NCBI RefSeq assembly: GCF_028858535.1
Contig: NZ_JAPMOU010000005.1
Location: 1 to 64,000 of the forward strand
DNA: 64,000 bases
Reading direction: 5' to 3'
Origin: Spartinivicinus poritis
GTDB taxonomy: Bacteria > Pseudomonadota > Gammaproteobacteria > Pseudomonadales > Zooshikellaceae
Within the stretch, counting starts at the first letter, position 1, and the number at the start of each line of letters is the position of its first letter. The notes beneath the pieces were generated by a model, which saw only the letters and a program-made list of their open reading frames with translations, was not told where the DNA came from and did no database searches. Positions 44,709 through 53,963 of the stretch are shown one piece after another. Both the position numbers and the translations under genes were made by a program.

Positions 44709-45674
44709 ATGCAAGACTTACTGTCACAAGACGAGATTGATGCCCTCTTAGGTGGTGTTGATGACGGCGCTGTTGAAACCGAGGGTGATGAGAGTCCGGA
44801 TGGGGTGGCATCCTATGACCTGACCAGTCAGGATAGGATTGTACGTGGCAGAATGCCCACCCTGGAAATGATTAATGAACGGTTTGCCCGTTATACCCGT
44901 ATTAGCATGTTTAATATGCTAAGGCGTACGGCAGATGTTGCTGTGGGTGGGGTGCAAGTCATGAAGTTTGGTGAATACGTTCATACCCTATATGTGCCTA
45001 CCAGCTTAAATTTAGTCAAAATAAAACCGTTGCGTGGTACGGCATTGTTTATTCTGGATGCCAAGTTGGTTTATAAATTGGTGGATAACTTTTTTGGCGG
45101 TGAGGGATTACATGCCAAAATTGAGGGTCGTGAATTTACGCCAACTGAAAACCGGGTGGTTCAAATGGTGCTTAACCAGGTCTTTGTGGATTTAAAAGAG
45201 GCCTGGAACCCCGTTATGAAAGTGTTGTTTGAATATATCAATTCGGAAGTTAACCCTGCTTTAGCGAATATTGTCAGCCCCAGTGAGGTAGTGGTGGTCA
45301 GTACCTTCCATATTGAGTTGGAAGGTGGAGGGGGAGATATGCATATTACCATTCCCTATTCGATGATTGAGCCTATTCGAGAAGTCCTTGATGCCGGGGT
45401 GCAAAGTGATGTAGATGATCGAGATGAACGTTGGGTGCGCTCACTTAGGCGGGAAGTGTTGGATATTAATGTTGAGATGAGTGCCACCATCATGAAACAA
45501 GAACTCAATCTGAGGGATATTTTAAATTTGGAGGAAGGAGATATAATCCCAGCTGAATTGCCTCCTTATATTGTGCTAACAGCGAACCAAATTCCTATTT
45601 TTAAAACACGATTGGGGATATTCAAAGAAAACTTAGCGTTTCAGATTATTTCATCAATTTCCAGACCTAAATAA
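44709..45674 (+). CDS. fliM: Flagellar motor switch protein FliM
   Basis: The C-ring component that binds phosphorylated CheY. The N-terminal CheY-binding peptide (LLSQDEIDALLGG), the GGXG-type middle domain motif, and a C-terminal FliN-like SpoA domain (NLRDILNLEEGDIIPAELP) are all present. Length 321 is typical. It precedes fliN by 33 bases. Confidence 0.97.
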   Translation: MQDLLSQDEIDALLGGVDDGAVETEGDESPDGVASYDLTSQDRIVRGRMPTLEMINERFARYTRISMFNMLRRTADVAVGGVQVMKFGEYVHTLYVPTSLNLVKIKPLRGTALFILDAKLVYKLVDNFFGGEGLHAKIEGREFTPTENRVVQMVLNQVFVDLKEAWNPVMKVLFEYINSEVNPALANIVSPSEVVVVSTFHIELEGGGGDMHITIPYSMIEPIREVLDAGVQSDVDDRDERWVRSLRREVLDINVEMSATIMKQELNLRDILNLEEGDIIPAELPPYIVLTANQIPIFKTRLGIFKENLAFQIISSISRPK

Positions 45675-45707
45675 CGACGGGTAGGTAAGGAGGCACAGCA
45701 GAATACT

Positions 45708-46220
45708 ATGGCAGATTCCGAAGAGCCGAATGAAACCACTGAAGGTGAAGCTAGTCCAGAGGATTTGGCTGATGAGCTAAGCACTAACCAGGATGATGCA
45801 GATCTGGCCGCAGAGTGGGCAGCAGCCCTCGAAGAGTCGGGAGATGGAGACCAGGCTGATATTGATGAGTTAATGAGCCAGGCTGATGGTGGTGATGATT
45901 CGCAGCCAATGGTAATGGATGAATTTGCTGGGGTTGAAAGCTTTGGCGAAGGTGACGAAGGACCCAGTTTAGATGTTATCTTAGATATTCCGGTTATTAT
46001 CACAATGGAAGTGGGCGGCACAGAAATTACTATACGTAATCTGTTGCAGTTAAACCAGGGATCAGTAATTGAATTGGATCGCCTGGCGGGGGAACCGTTA
46101 GATGTAAAAGTCAATGGTACCCTGATTGCGCATGGCGAAGTGGTTGTGGTCAATGAAAAATTTGGTATTCGGTTAACTGATGTTATTAGTCCAACAGAGC
46201 GTATTAAAAAACTTCGGTAA
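45708..46220 (+). CDS. fliN: Flagellar motor switch protein FliN
   Basis: The C-terminal SpoA domain (ILDIPVIITMEVGGTEITIRNLL, GSVIELDRLAGEPLDVKVNGTLIAHGEVVVVNEKFGIRL in its usual blocks) builds the base of the C ring. The N-terminal 80 residues are acidic and Asp/Glu-rich, making it longer (170) than enteric FliN (137), as in Pseudomonas-type proteins. Its 3' end overlaps the fliO reading frame by 41 bases. Confidence 0.96.
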   Translation: MADSEEPNETTEGEASPEDLADELSTNQDDADLAAEWAAALEESGDGDQADIDELMSQADGGDDSQPMVMDEFAGVESFGEGDEGPSLDVILDIPVIITMEVGGTEITIRNLLQLNQGSVIELDRLAGEPLDVKVNGTLIAHGEVVVVNEKFGIRLTDVISPTERIKKLR

Positions 46221-46629
46221 ATTTGCAGTTATTTCTTTGGGTAGTTTTTTTTGCCAATGGGGGTGGGCTGCAGAAAATACCAAACCTGATGATGGCTTAG
46301 GTATTTCAGCACTTGTTCAGGTAGCATTATCGTTACTTTTAGTCATTGCGGCTATTGCAGGCTTGGCTTGGTTAGTGAAAAAAATGCAGCATTTTCAGCC
46401 TATGTCCCAGTCATCAATGCGAGTGGTGGCAAGCTTGGCATTAGGGCCGCGGGATCGAGTGTTGTTAGTTCAGGTGGGTGAGCAGCAAGTATTACTCGGT
46501 GCTTCACCTGGGCGAATCAATATGCTGCATGTGTTTTCTGAGCCTGTTATTGATGCTAGCTCCATTCCGGCAGCAGGAGCAGACTTTTCCAGTACATTAG
46601 CAAAACTATTAAAGCAAAAATCATCATGA
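46180..46629 (+). CDS. fliO: Flagellar export component FliO
   Basis: A 149-residue membrane protein with a signal-like N-terminus (residues 10-30), a transmembrane helix (about 45-64, [22 protein letters not shown]) and the FliO domain ([29 protein letters not shown]). FliO helps FliP assemble into the export gate. The ATG lies inside fliN; no better start is visible downstream. It overlaps fliP by ATGA. Confidence 0.88.
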   Translation: MLLVQQSVLKNFGKFAVISLGSFFCQWGWAAENTKPDDGLGISALVQVALSLLLVIAAIAGLAWLVKKMQHFQPMSQSSMRVVASLALGPRDRVLLVQVGEQQVLLGASPGRINMLHVFSEPVIDASSIPAAGADFSSTLAKLLKQKSS

Positions 46630-47399
46630 AGCAGTGGTTACCTGATAAGTGCAATCCTTGGCTATGGCTTGTAGGCGCTGGTTTATTTATTTGCCAACCT
46701 GCAACAGCGGTGGATTTGGGGATTCCTGCGCTGAAGGTAACCACGTTGCCGGATGGTCAACAGGAATATACGGTGACTATCCAAATTTTAGCCATCATGA
46801 CCGCATTAACGCTGTTACCAGCTATTGTGATGATGATGACTTCCTTTACTCGCATTATTGTCGTGCTAGCCATTTTACGCCAGGCACTGGGGTTACAGCA
46901 AACGCCTTCAAACCAGATAATGGTTGGGTTAGCACTGTTTTTGACGTTTTTTATTATGACGCCGGTTTTGCAGGAAGCGAATAAAGTAGGTTTACAGCCG
47001 TACTTGAATGAACAATTGACGTCTGCAGATGCATTGCATAAAGCCAGTGAGCCTTTTCATGCTTTTATGTTGGCACAAACCCGTGAGTCAGATTTAGATT
47101 TATTTATTCGCATTGCTGATGAGAAGCACTTTAATACCCCTCAGGATGTGCCTTTTTCCATCTTAGTACCGGCGTTTGTGACCAGTGAATTAAAAACAGC
47201 TTTTCAAATTGGCTTTTTGTTGTTTATCCCTTTTTTAATGATCGACTTAGTGGTGGCCAGTGTATTAATGGCGATGGGAATGATGATGCTGTCGCCATTG
47301 ATTGTTTCACTACCCTTTAAAATTATGTTGTTTGTGATGGTAGATGGTTGGGCAATGATAATGGGTACATTAGCAGCCAGTTTTGGTGCGAGTATTTAA
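46626..47399 (+). CDS. fliP: Flagellar export gate protein FliP
   Basis: The principal pore subunit of the type III export gate. A cleavable-type signal peptide (residues 1-28) precedes four transmembrane helices. Family signatures are [23 protein letters not shown], the [36 protein letters not shown] segment in parts, and [14 protein letters not shown]. Length 257 is normal. Confidence 0.96.
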   Translation: MKQWLPDKCNPWLWLVGAGLFICQPATAVDLGIPALKVTTLPDGQQEYTVTIQILAIMTALTLLPAIVMMMTSFTRIIVVLAILRQALGLQQTPSNQIMVGLALFLTFFIMTPVLQEANKVGLQPYLNEQLTSADALHKASEPFHAFMLAQTRESDLDLFIRIADEKHFNTPQDVPFSILVPAFVTSELKTAFQIGFLLFIPFLMIDLVVASVLMAMGMMMLSPLIVSLPFKIMLFVMVDGWAMIMGTLAASFGASI

Positions 47400-47431
47400 C
47401 TATCGTAGGGTACGAAAAATGAGTCACTATT

Positions 47432-47701
47432 ATGGAACCGGCCTCTGTAAATGATATTTTTCGCGAAGCACTTTTTATCATTGTTCAAATGGTAGCAGTG
47501 ATTATTACTCCCAGTTTAATCGTGGGGTTGGTGGTGAGCGTATTTCAAGCAGCTACTCAAATTAACGAACAAACTTTAAGCTTCTTGCCTCGGTTATTAG
47601 TGACTTTACTGGCGGTTTTGTTCACAGGGCCTTGGTTATTAAGAAAACTACAGGAGTTTTTCGAAAATCTTTTGTTTGAAATTCCCAATCTAATTGGCTG
47701 A
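47432..47701 (+). CDS. fliQ: Flagellar export gate protein FliQ
   Basis: An 89-residue protein with two transmembrane hairpin helices and the FliQ pattern VNDIFREALFIIVQMVAVIITPSL and GLVVSVFQAATQINEQTLSFLPRL. It wraps around the FliP-FliR core. It lies 32 bases after fliP. The next gap of nearly 200 bases before the fliR core is unusual for this operon. Confidence 0.95.
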   Translation: MEPASVNDIFREALFIIVQMVAVIITPSLIVGLVVSVFQAATQINEQTLSFLPRLLVTLLAVLFTGPWLLRKLQEFFENLLFEIPNLIG

Positions 47702-47895
47702 TTATTATAGCCAAAGCGAATGGCTTTTAGGGGAGGCCGTCAAGCGATGAAGCCCTTTTTATAAATGATTGGGGTGAAGAGAGTTTAATGCGCCTGCATA
47801 AACTGCATTCCCACCATCCTTGGTGGTCAGCGACGACAACAAACCCCTTGTGCCCTAGGGGTATAAAAGTCATTCGAGAAGGGTATAGGTTTAGT

Positions 47896-48672
47896 TTGAT
47901 TCATTATCAACTAGAAGACATCCAGTTATTGCTGGCACAAATATTGTGGCCATTATTTCGAGTAGCAGGTATTTTAATGGTGATGCCGATTTTCGGTACC
48001 CAGCTGGTTCCTATGCGGGTTCGCGCATTCTTTGCTATTTTGGTGACATTATTAATTGCGCCGATTATTCCTACTGGCCCGAAAGTTGACCTAATTTCAA
48101 TACTAAGCATGGTTATTATTGCTCAGCAGGTATTAATTGGCTTATTGATGGGATTTGCATTACAGGTGTTTTTTCACTTATTTGCGGTTGCCGGGCAGAT
48201 GATTTCGATGCAAATGGGGCTTGGATTTGCTTCCCTTAATGACCCTGCCAATGGTGTGAATGTAGCGGCTGTAGGCCAGTTTTTTTTAATCCTTTGTTCA
48301 TTATTATTTTTAGCGATGAATGGACATCATGTGGTGTTTGAAGTACTAGTAGAAAGTTTTCGTACAATTCCTATTGGCCAGTTTGTTCCATTCCATCATT
48401 TTATTGAGTTAGTGATGTGGTTTAGCTGGATTTTTGCTAGTGCTTTGCTTATTGCGTTACCCGTAGTGATTGCCATGTTGATTGTAAATATTGCCTTTGG
48501 AGTGATGACCAAAGCGGCTCCCCAATTGAATGTGTTTGCATTAGGTTTTCCTATCTCAATGATTTTTGGTTTATTTGTAACCTGGGTAGGGGTGAGTAGC
48601 GGTTTGTTGGCACAATACAGCCGTTTTACTGAAGCGGCATTGTTTATGCTTAGAAGTCTAATACAGCCATAA
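47896..48672 (+). CDS. fliR: Flagellar export gate protein FliR
   Basis: FliR completes the FliPQR export pore. Six transmembrane helices are evident, with LLLAQILWPLFRVAGILMVMPIFGTQLVP, MQMGLGFASLNDPANGV and VMTKAAPQLNVFALGFPISM as hallmarks. The frame stays open 36 codons further up to an ATG at 47788, but that extension (His/Trp/Thr-rich) does not resemble FliR. Starting at the TTG (47896) gives 258 residues, the family norm. The ATG remains possible, as it has GAAGAGAG upstream. Confidence 0.85.
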   Translation: MIHYQLEDIQLLLAQILWPLFRVAGILMVMPIFGTQLVPMRVRAFFAILVTLLIAPIIPTGPKVDLISILSMVIIAQQVLIGLLMGFALQVFFHLFAVAGQMISMQMGLGFASLNDPANGVNVAAVGQFFLILCSLLFLAMNGHHVVFEVLVESFRTIPIGQFVPFHHFIELVMWFSWIFASALLIALPVVIAMLIVNIAFGVMTKAAPQLNVFALGFPISMIFGLFVTWVGVSSGLLAQYSRFTEAALFMLRSLIQP

Positions 48673-48776
48673 TTTTGGCTAACAATTTTTTGAGAACCAG
48701 CTTTTAACGTATTTTTTTCAAGCTGTAGTATTTGCAGTCGCAGTAATCTTGCGACGGCCTCGAAAGGTGTGAGGGT

Positions 48777-49910
48777 ATGGCTGAGGACAAAGACAACAGT
48801 CAGGAAAAAACGGAACAGCCGACCCAGAAGCGCTTGCAAGATGCTCGGAAAGAAGGGCAAGTTGCTCGCTCTAAAGAGCTATCAACTATGGCACTGTTGA
48901 TGCTGGGCGTATCCAGTCTGTTTCTTTCAGGCCATTTTTTGGCAACTAAACTGGCTGGTATTATGCGGTTAAACTTTGCCTTTGAAAGAGAGATCGCTTT
49001 TGACACCACACGGATGTTTCAGTATTTAGCTGAATCCATTTCAGCTGTGACCTTTGCCTTATTACCCTTATTTATCACTTTATTATTAGCTGGGTTAGCG
49101 TCTCCGATTTTGGTGGGCGGGTGGATATGTAGTGGTAAATCGTTACTACCTAAATTAAACAGAATTGATCCGTTGAGTGGGCTTAAACGGATGTTTTCTT
49201 TGAAGTCACTGGTAGAACTAATTAAGGCGATTGCCAAAGTGTTGGTAGTGACAGCGTTTGTATTATTGGTATTGTTTGTTAGGCAAGATGACTTATTAGC
49301 GTTAGGTAAAGAAAACATCATGCAGGCCATTGTGCATGGTAGTTGGATTTTAGGTTGGGCCAGTTTAGCGATTTGCTCTAGCTTGATTTTGATTGCCCTG
49401 ATTGATGTGCCATTTCAGGTTTGGGAGCATCAGCGAAAATTGAAAATGACTAAACAGGAGGTAAAAGACGAGTTTAAAGATACTGAGGGTAAGCCAGAAG
49501 TTAAAAGCCGTATTCGACAGTTGCAACGTGATTTAGCGCAACAACGAATGATGGCAGAAGTACCAAAAGCAGATGTGGTTATTACTAACCCGACTCATTT
49601 TTCTGTTGCTCTTAAATATGATCCAGAGCAAGCTGATGCACCTTACCTCATTGCCAAAGGTGTTGATGAAGTGGCTCTCAAAATCAGAGAAATTGCTAAA
49701 GAACATGAAGTGGTTATGTTAGAAGCACCACCTTTATCTCGTGCTATTTATTACAACACCAAAATTAATCAGCAAATACCTACAGCACTGTATATGGCTG
49801 TTGCACAGGTATTGGCTTATGTCTATCAGTTAAAACAATACCGTAATGGCCAAGGGCAAAAACCAGGACCTGTTCCTAAAGTAACGGTGCCTGACGAGCT
49901 TCAAAAATAA
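48777..49910 (+). CDS. flhB: Flagellar export switch protein FlhB
   Basis: FlhB changes export specificity from rod/hook to filament when cleaved. Four transmembrane helices (about 30-215) are followed by the cytoplasmic domain with the autocleavage motif NPTH (VVITNPTHFSVALKY) and ILIALIDVPFQVWEHQRKLKMT upstream. At 377 residues it is typical. It is the last flagellar gene here. The usual next gene, flhA, is not found. Confidence 0.96.
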   Translation: MAEDKDNSQEKTEQPTQKRLQDARKEGQVARSKELSTMALLMLGVSSLFLSGHFLATKLAGIMRLNFAFEREIAFDTTRMFQYLAESISAVTFALLPLFITLLLAGLASPILVGGWICSGKSLLPKLNRIDPLSGLKRMFSLKSLVELIKAIAKVLVVTAFVLLVLFVRQDDLLALGKENIMQAIVHGSWILGWASLAICSSLILIALIDVPFQVWEHQRKLKMTKQEVKDEFKDTEGKPEVKSRIRQLQRDLAQQRMMAEVPKADVVITNPTHFSVALKYDPEQADAPYLIAKGVDEVALKIREIAKEHEVVMLEAPPLSRAIYYNTKINQQIPTALYMAVAQVLAYVYQLKQYRNGQGQKPGPVPKVTVPDELQK

Positions 49911-50568
49911 AAAGCCCTTACTATGACTCTAAGTTTAGAAAAATTATCGACAAAAAATGTGTAATAAGTGTGAAATAAAGAAGATGCTTGTCAAATAAAT
50001 TTACATTTTATTGTTTTGTTTAATTAGGCTTGCAATTAGTGTCCAGTGTTTTATGTGTTTTTGAGATAATGGTATGCCTTTTGCTTTAGAGGAGAATGCA
50101 TTTAAGATCGTCATATTGATGAAATAAAATAGAAAAGGAATCGTCAAGTCATGGTTACAGCCATCTTCAACAGGATTAGATCTGTCTTTAACCTGCTGCA
50201 CTATTATTCATCCACGTTATCTATCAAAAAATTATTACTGCGCGATAGAAATTAACCTTTTACTCGTTTTGTTAACTCTCCCCCAGTTTGCTGGTTTTTT
50301 CCAGCTTTTAGGATGAGAGAAAATAGTCTTTTTTGAAGTGGGTACTTTTTCAAACTCAAAGAGTGAGTTTAGATACACGTATAGCAAAAAATAGACTATG
50401 AATTAGTTATTAAAGAATTATTTATAAATGCTGACATGTGGTGAATGGCTTTCAAAAGCCATTGCCTTTAATAGCGATAACTATTAATAGCAAAAACTAT
50501 CAAAGGCAAAAGCACTAAATAGTTAAGATATAGCCAGTAATTAACACGATGTGGAGAGTAGTTAGATA
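49911..50568. other. Long intergenic region before the cytochrome operon
   Basis: This 658-base stretch divides the flagellar and cytochrome operons and has no convincing gene; the 66-residue minus-strand frame is not supported. It contains an AATGGCTTTCAAAAGCCATT palindrome at 50444-50463 and a TGCCTTT / AAAGGCA pair around an A+T-rich stretch, both just upstream of the first cytochrome gene, which may be operator sites. I saw no FNR box. Confidence 0.45.
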
Positions 50569-52554
50569 ATGACAAGATGGATAAGTTTCCTGTGCTGTCT
50601 CCTGTTTTTGGGGCAGGAAGCTGCTAATGCTGCCCGACTAACACAAGAAGAAAAACGGCTATCTGAGGCTAACCGAGCTCATCAAACGTTATTTAATGGG
50701 GAAAAACGTTTTGTCTCAGCAAAAGAGTGTGGTGCTTGTCACCCCAAACAATACCGTGAGTGGTCTGTATCTCCCCATGCCTATGCACAATTAAGTCCCA
50801 TTTTTAATGCGATGCATGCCACAACGGTTAAGTTAACTAATGGTACTACAGGTGATTTTTGTATTCGTTGTCATACACCGGTAGGAATGGCAATGGAAGA
50901 GCCAATTTTTATTGAAAATAAATACCGACACCCTATTTCTCGGGAAGGTGTTACCTGTGTTGCTTGTCACAGAGTCAATCAGGCTTATGGTAAATTCAGT
51001 GGCAGAATTAATCTGGCTGAAGGTGATTTAACTAAACCGATTAGTGGGCCAAGAGTTTCAGAAAATAAAGGCTTTGAAAAACTATTAAAAGATCCAGAGG
51101 TTGGATTAACCACTGAATTTCAGGCACCAGGTATTGAAGTTCATGGCAAAATTGAGCCTTTCTTTGATTTAGTAAAACCTCAATTTTGTGGTACTTGTCA
51201 CGATGTTAACTCAATGACCCAACTGCGTCTGGAAGAAGCTTATTCTGAATATCGTGCTTCTCCTGCTGCGAAAAAAGGCATTAGCTGTCAGGATTGTCAT
51301 ATGGGTAAAGAGCCAGGAGTAGTTTCTGGCTATGAACAAGGCCCAGCGGCTACTTTTGAGAAAGCCCATGGCTCTACTTACCATTCTCCCACTCGGCGCT
51401 TAACTGACCACAGTTTTATCGGTCCAGATTATTCTGTTATTCATCCTGGTATTTTCCCTCATAACCCGACGGCTGATCGTTTTATCCGTAAACGCTTTCG
51501 TAAATATTTAAAAGGCTGTCATGACGGCACTGAAAAGCAGCGGAAAAAAAGCCAAAAGCGTAAAAAGACTTGCTTAACTGGCATTGATATCTGGAGCAAG
51601 TTTAATCTGGCTGATGGCTGGGGCACACCAGCATTTGAAAAGGCAATACCTGCTGGTTACCGTTTTCCCAAAGTCTGGTCGAAGAGTAAAGATCGGATTA
51701 CTGCCTGGCAGGAGGTGATTCAACCTAATTTACAGTTGTTGTCCGAAGCTCACGAAAAGCGGCTGACTGTATTACAAAATGGCTATCAGTTAGGTGCTGC
51801 TGAAGTCAGTCGTGGCTGGCTGGGTGATCCGATTGTGAAAGTTGAGCTAGTGAATGGCACAGATGGCCATATGGTGCCGACTGGCTTTATCGGTGAACGG
51901 CTGGTTTACCTCAACGTGAAAGTCCAGGATGCTGCTGGTCAGGTCGTGTTTGAGTCAGGTGATCTAGACCCTAATGGCGATGTACGAGATCAGCACTCCT
52001 TGTATGTGCACGATGGCAAGCTCCCGCTTGATGATCAACTGCATAACTTGCAAGCTCGATTCTTAACCAGAAACTTACGGGGTAGTGAGCGAGAAGCCAT
52101 TATACCGATTAATCACTCGCAAACGGCCTTGCCATTTTTACGCCCGGCCACTTCACCTACTACGTTGCAAGGTCGCCCCCAAGGTGCGCGTATTCATAAG
52201 CGCAGCTTGCCTCCTAACGGTCGACGTTGGGTGGAATATCAGATACCTAAAAACAAAATCAAACCAGGCCAGCGTTATACCGTGGAGGTTAATTTATACG
52301 CTCAAATGGTGCCGGTTAACTTAGTACATACGATTGCTGACGTAGGCTTTGACTATCAAATGACAACTGAGCAAGTGGTCAAACAATTGGTAGCTGGCAA
52401 ATTATTACTTTGGCAGCAGCAGATTGATCTTAGCCGTAAAGGTAAGCAACAGAATGTAGCGAAGCGTATGGCATTGCCTGAAAACCATCTTTATACCCCA
52501 GCTTATTACCAGCAAGGCAGGAGTAACGTGCAAGGGGGGCAGCAAAATGACTAA
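50569..52554 (+). CDS. Secreted pentahaem c-type cytochrome
   Basis: A signal peptide (residues 1-22, ending ANAA) precedes a cytochrome c554-like domain with five CXXCH haem sites at about residues 54, 98, 130, 207 and 240 (CGACH, CIRCH, CVACH, CGTCH, CQDCH). The pattern CHPKQYREWSVSPHAYA is typical of this class. The C-terminal half (about 400-600) is a beta-rich domain with VNGTDGHMVPTGF that has no haem. A KGCHDG stretch lacks the first cysteine. It is the first gene of the operon and overlaps the outer-membrane barrel gene by eight bases, suggesting that it works with that porin. The electron donor and acceptor are unknown. Confidence 0.82.
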   Translation: MTRWISFLCCLLFLGQEAANAARLTQEEKRLSEANRAHQTLFNGEKRFVSAKECGACHPKQYREWSVSPHAYAQLSPIFNAMHATTVKLTNGTTGDFCIRCHTPVGMAMEEPIFIENKYRHPISREGVTCVACHRVNQAYGKFSGRINLAEGDLTKPISGPRVSENKGFEKLLKDPEVGLTTEFQAPGIEVHGKIEPFFDLVKPQFCGTCHDVNSMTQLRLEEAYSEYRASPAAKKGISCQDCHMGKEPGVVSGYEQGPAATFEKAHGSTYHSPTRRLTDHSFIGPDYSVIHPGIFPHNPTADRFIRKRFRKYLKGCHDGTEKQRKKSQKRKKTCLTGIDIWSKFNLADGWGTPAFEKAIPAGYRFPKVWSKSKDRITAWQEVIQPNLQLLSEAHEKRLTVLQNGYQLGAAEVSRGWLGDPIVKVELVNGTDGHMVPTGFIGERLVYLNVKVQDAAGQVVFESGDLDPNGDVRDQHSLYVHDGKLPLDDQLHNLQARFLTRNLRGSEREAIIPINHSQTALPFLRPATSPTTLQGRPQGARIHKRSLPPNGRRWVEYQIPKNKIKPGQRYTVEVNLYAQMVPVNLVHTIADVGFDYQMTTEQVVKQLVAGKLLLWQQQIDLSRKGKQQNVAKRMALPENHLYTPAYYQQGRSNVQGGQQND

Positions 52555-53929
52555 AGTAGCTGTACTAACTGTGGGGCTGGTTTTGAGTGGGGCAGCTGAG
52601 CTGGCTTTGGCTGCTGATACAACCAATGAAGAAAATGATTCAGCGCGCACAGCGGGTGGGTTGGCCATTTTGCCTGAGCGACCAGCCCCTTTATTAGAGT
52701 TAAATGAGCCATTTTTAGCCCCAGCAACATTATCAAAAGGCTGGGAACTGCCTACGGGTGCTGTGTGGCGACCCAGTTTATGGGTATTTGGTCGCTATCA
52801 ATCGGCGTTGCAGTATTTTGATAATGGCGAAACTGACCAGGCGGAGTGGGCTAATCGATTGGATCTGTTTTTTAACCTACGATTGACTGGCACGGAGCGA
52901 ATATTAGTTGGCTTTAGGCCGCTCGATCGTGATGGCAGACAGTATGCTGGCTATACCTTTAAGCCAAACGAAAATGAAGGCTGGGATGGTGACTTTGATA
53001 CCGATGTCAGTGTTGCTTTTTTTGAAGGAGATATTGGCGAAATATTTCCTGTGCTGTCAGAAAAAGGTTACCAGGCTGCTGATATTGGCTTTGCCATTGG
53101 CCGCCAGCCATTGAATATTCAAAATGGTATTTTAATCAATGATACTTTGGATGGGGTTGGAGTTACCAAAAACACTTTATTTTTAGGTAATTTAGTAACG
53201 AATTTTCGCCTAACCGGGTTCTATGGCTGGGGCAGTATTAATGACTTCAATCAAGAGCCCATTGGTGGTACGAAAATATATGGCTTATTTTCTGCCTGGG
53301 ATACCTATTCCACTACGATGGAAGTTGACCTTGCTTACCGCGAGTCAGATGACAGCCATGATGGCTATTGGCTTGGTCTGGGCAGCACCCAACGATTTGG
53401 CCACCTGAATACAACTTTTCGCTTTAATTTTTCAGATGCATCTGACTTACCTGAGTCAGGAAGCCAAATAGAAACTACCCGACGAGATGGTTATTTGTTA
53501 TCTGCTGAGCTTTCTCTGACCCCTGCAGCAACCCATGATCTGGCATATGTAAACTTATTTCACAGTGAAAAAAATTATGTGTCATTGGCTCGTGATCGAG
53601 GCAATGGTGGGCCTTTGGCTTCAATGGGGATTTTATTTGCTGGCGCAGGAATTGGTAACTATGGTGCCGCACTTGATCCCACTGCGAATAAAGCCTCAGG
53701 GTTTGCTATGGGCTATCAATGGCAACTCGCTAAGCAACGTCAACTGACTCTAGAACTGGGTGGTCGTTATAGCCATTTAACTCAAGAACAAAGCGCAATG
53801 GCGGTAGGGATGCGATACCAGCAGCCAATTGGCAATCGAACCCTCGTGCAGGTGGATATGTTTCATTCTGCACAAAAGCGTCGAGATGATGCCAATGGGA
53901 TACGGGTAGGGTTGCAAGTCAATTTTTAA
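52547..53929 (+). CDS. Outer-membrane beta-barrel protein of the cytochrome operon
   Basis: A signal peptide (cleaved after LALAA) and about 430 residues of alternating aromatic strands ending in the barrel signature VGLQVNF. Repeated strand motifs such as WANRLDLFFNLRLTGTERILVGF and GFAIGRQPLNIQNGILIND suggest 16 or so strands. It resembles alginate-export/porin-like barrels more than the larger MtrB-type cytochrome conduits. Overlap with the pentahaem cytochrome gene implies coupled synthesis, so it may let a cytochrome or substrate reach the cell surface. That is inference. Confidence 0.7.
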   Translation: MTKVAVLTVGLVLSGAAELALAADTTNEENDSARTAGGLAILPERPAPLLELNEPFLAPATLSKGWELPTGAVWRPSLWVFGRYQSALQYFDNGETDQAEWANRLDLFFNLRLTGTERILVGFRPLDRDGRQYAGYTFKPNENEGWDGDFDTDVSVAFFEGDIGEIFPVLSEKGYQAADIGFAIGRQPLNIQNGILINDTLDGVGVTKNTLFLGNLVTNFRLTGFYGWGSINDFNQEPIGGTKIYGLFSAWDTYSTTMEVDLAYRESDDSHDGYWLGLGSTQRFGHLNTTFRFNFSDASDLPESGSQIETTRRDGYLLSAELSLTPAATHDLAYVNLFHSEKNYVSLARDRGNGGPLASMGILFAGAGIGNYGAALDPTANKASGFAMGYQWQLAKQRQLTLELGGRYSHLTQEQSAMAVGMRYQQPIGNRTLVQVDMFHSAQKRRDDANGIRVGLQVNF

Positions 53930-53963
53930 AAATAACGCATAAAGGAAGTAGTTAATCGTTCAA

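Noticed and set aside
45641-46153. 170-residue minus-strand frame opposite fliN
   Set aside because: It is Ser/Thr-rich antisense shadow of the acidic fliN N-terminus; fliN itself is unambiguous.
50001-50201. 66-residue minus-strand frame in the gap after flhB
   Set aside because: No ribosome-binding site, no recognisable domain, and lysine/asparagine-rich composition expected of random A+T-rich DNA.
52547-53929. MtrB/PioB-type conduit barrel
   Set aside because: The protein has only about 430 mature residues, much smaller than MtrB, and lacks its N-terminal CxxC; a generic porin-like barrel is the safer call.
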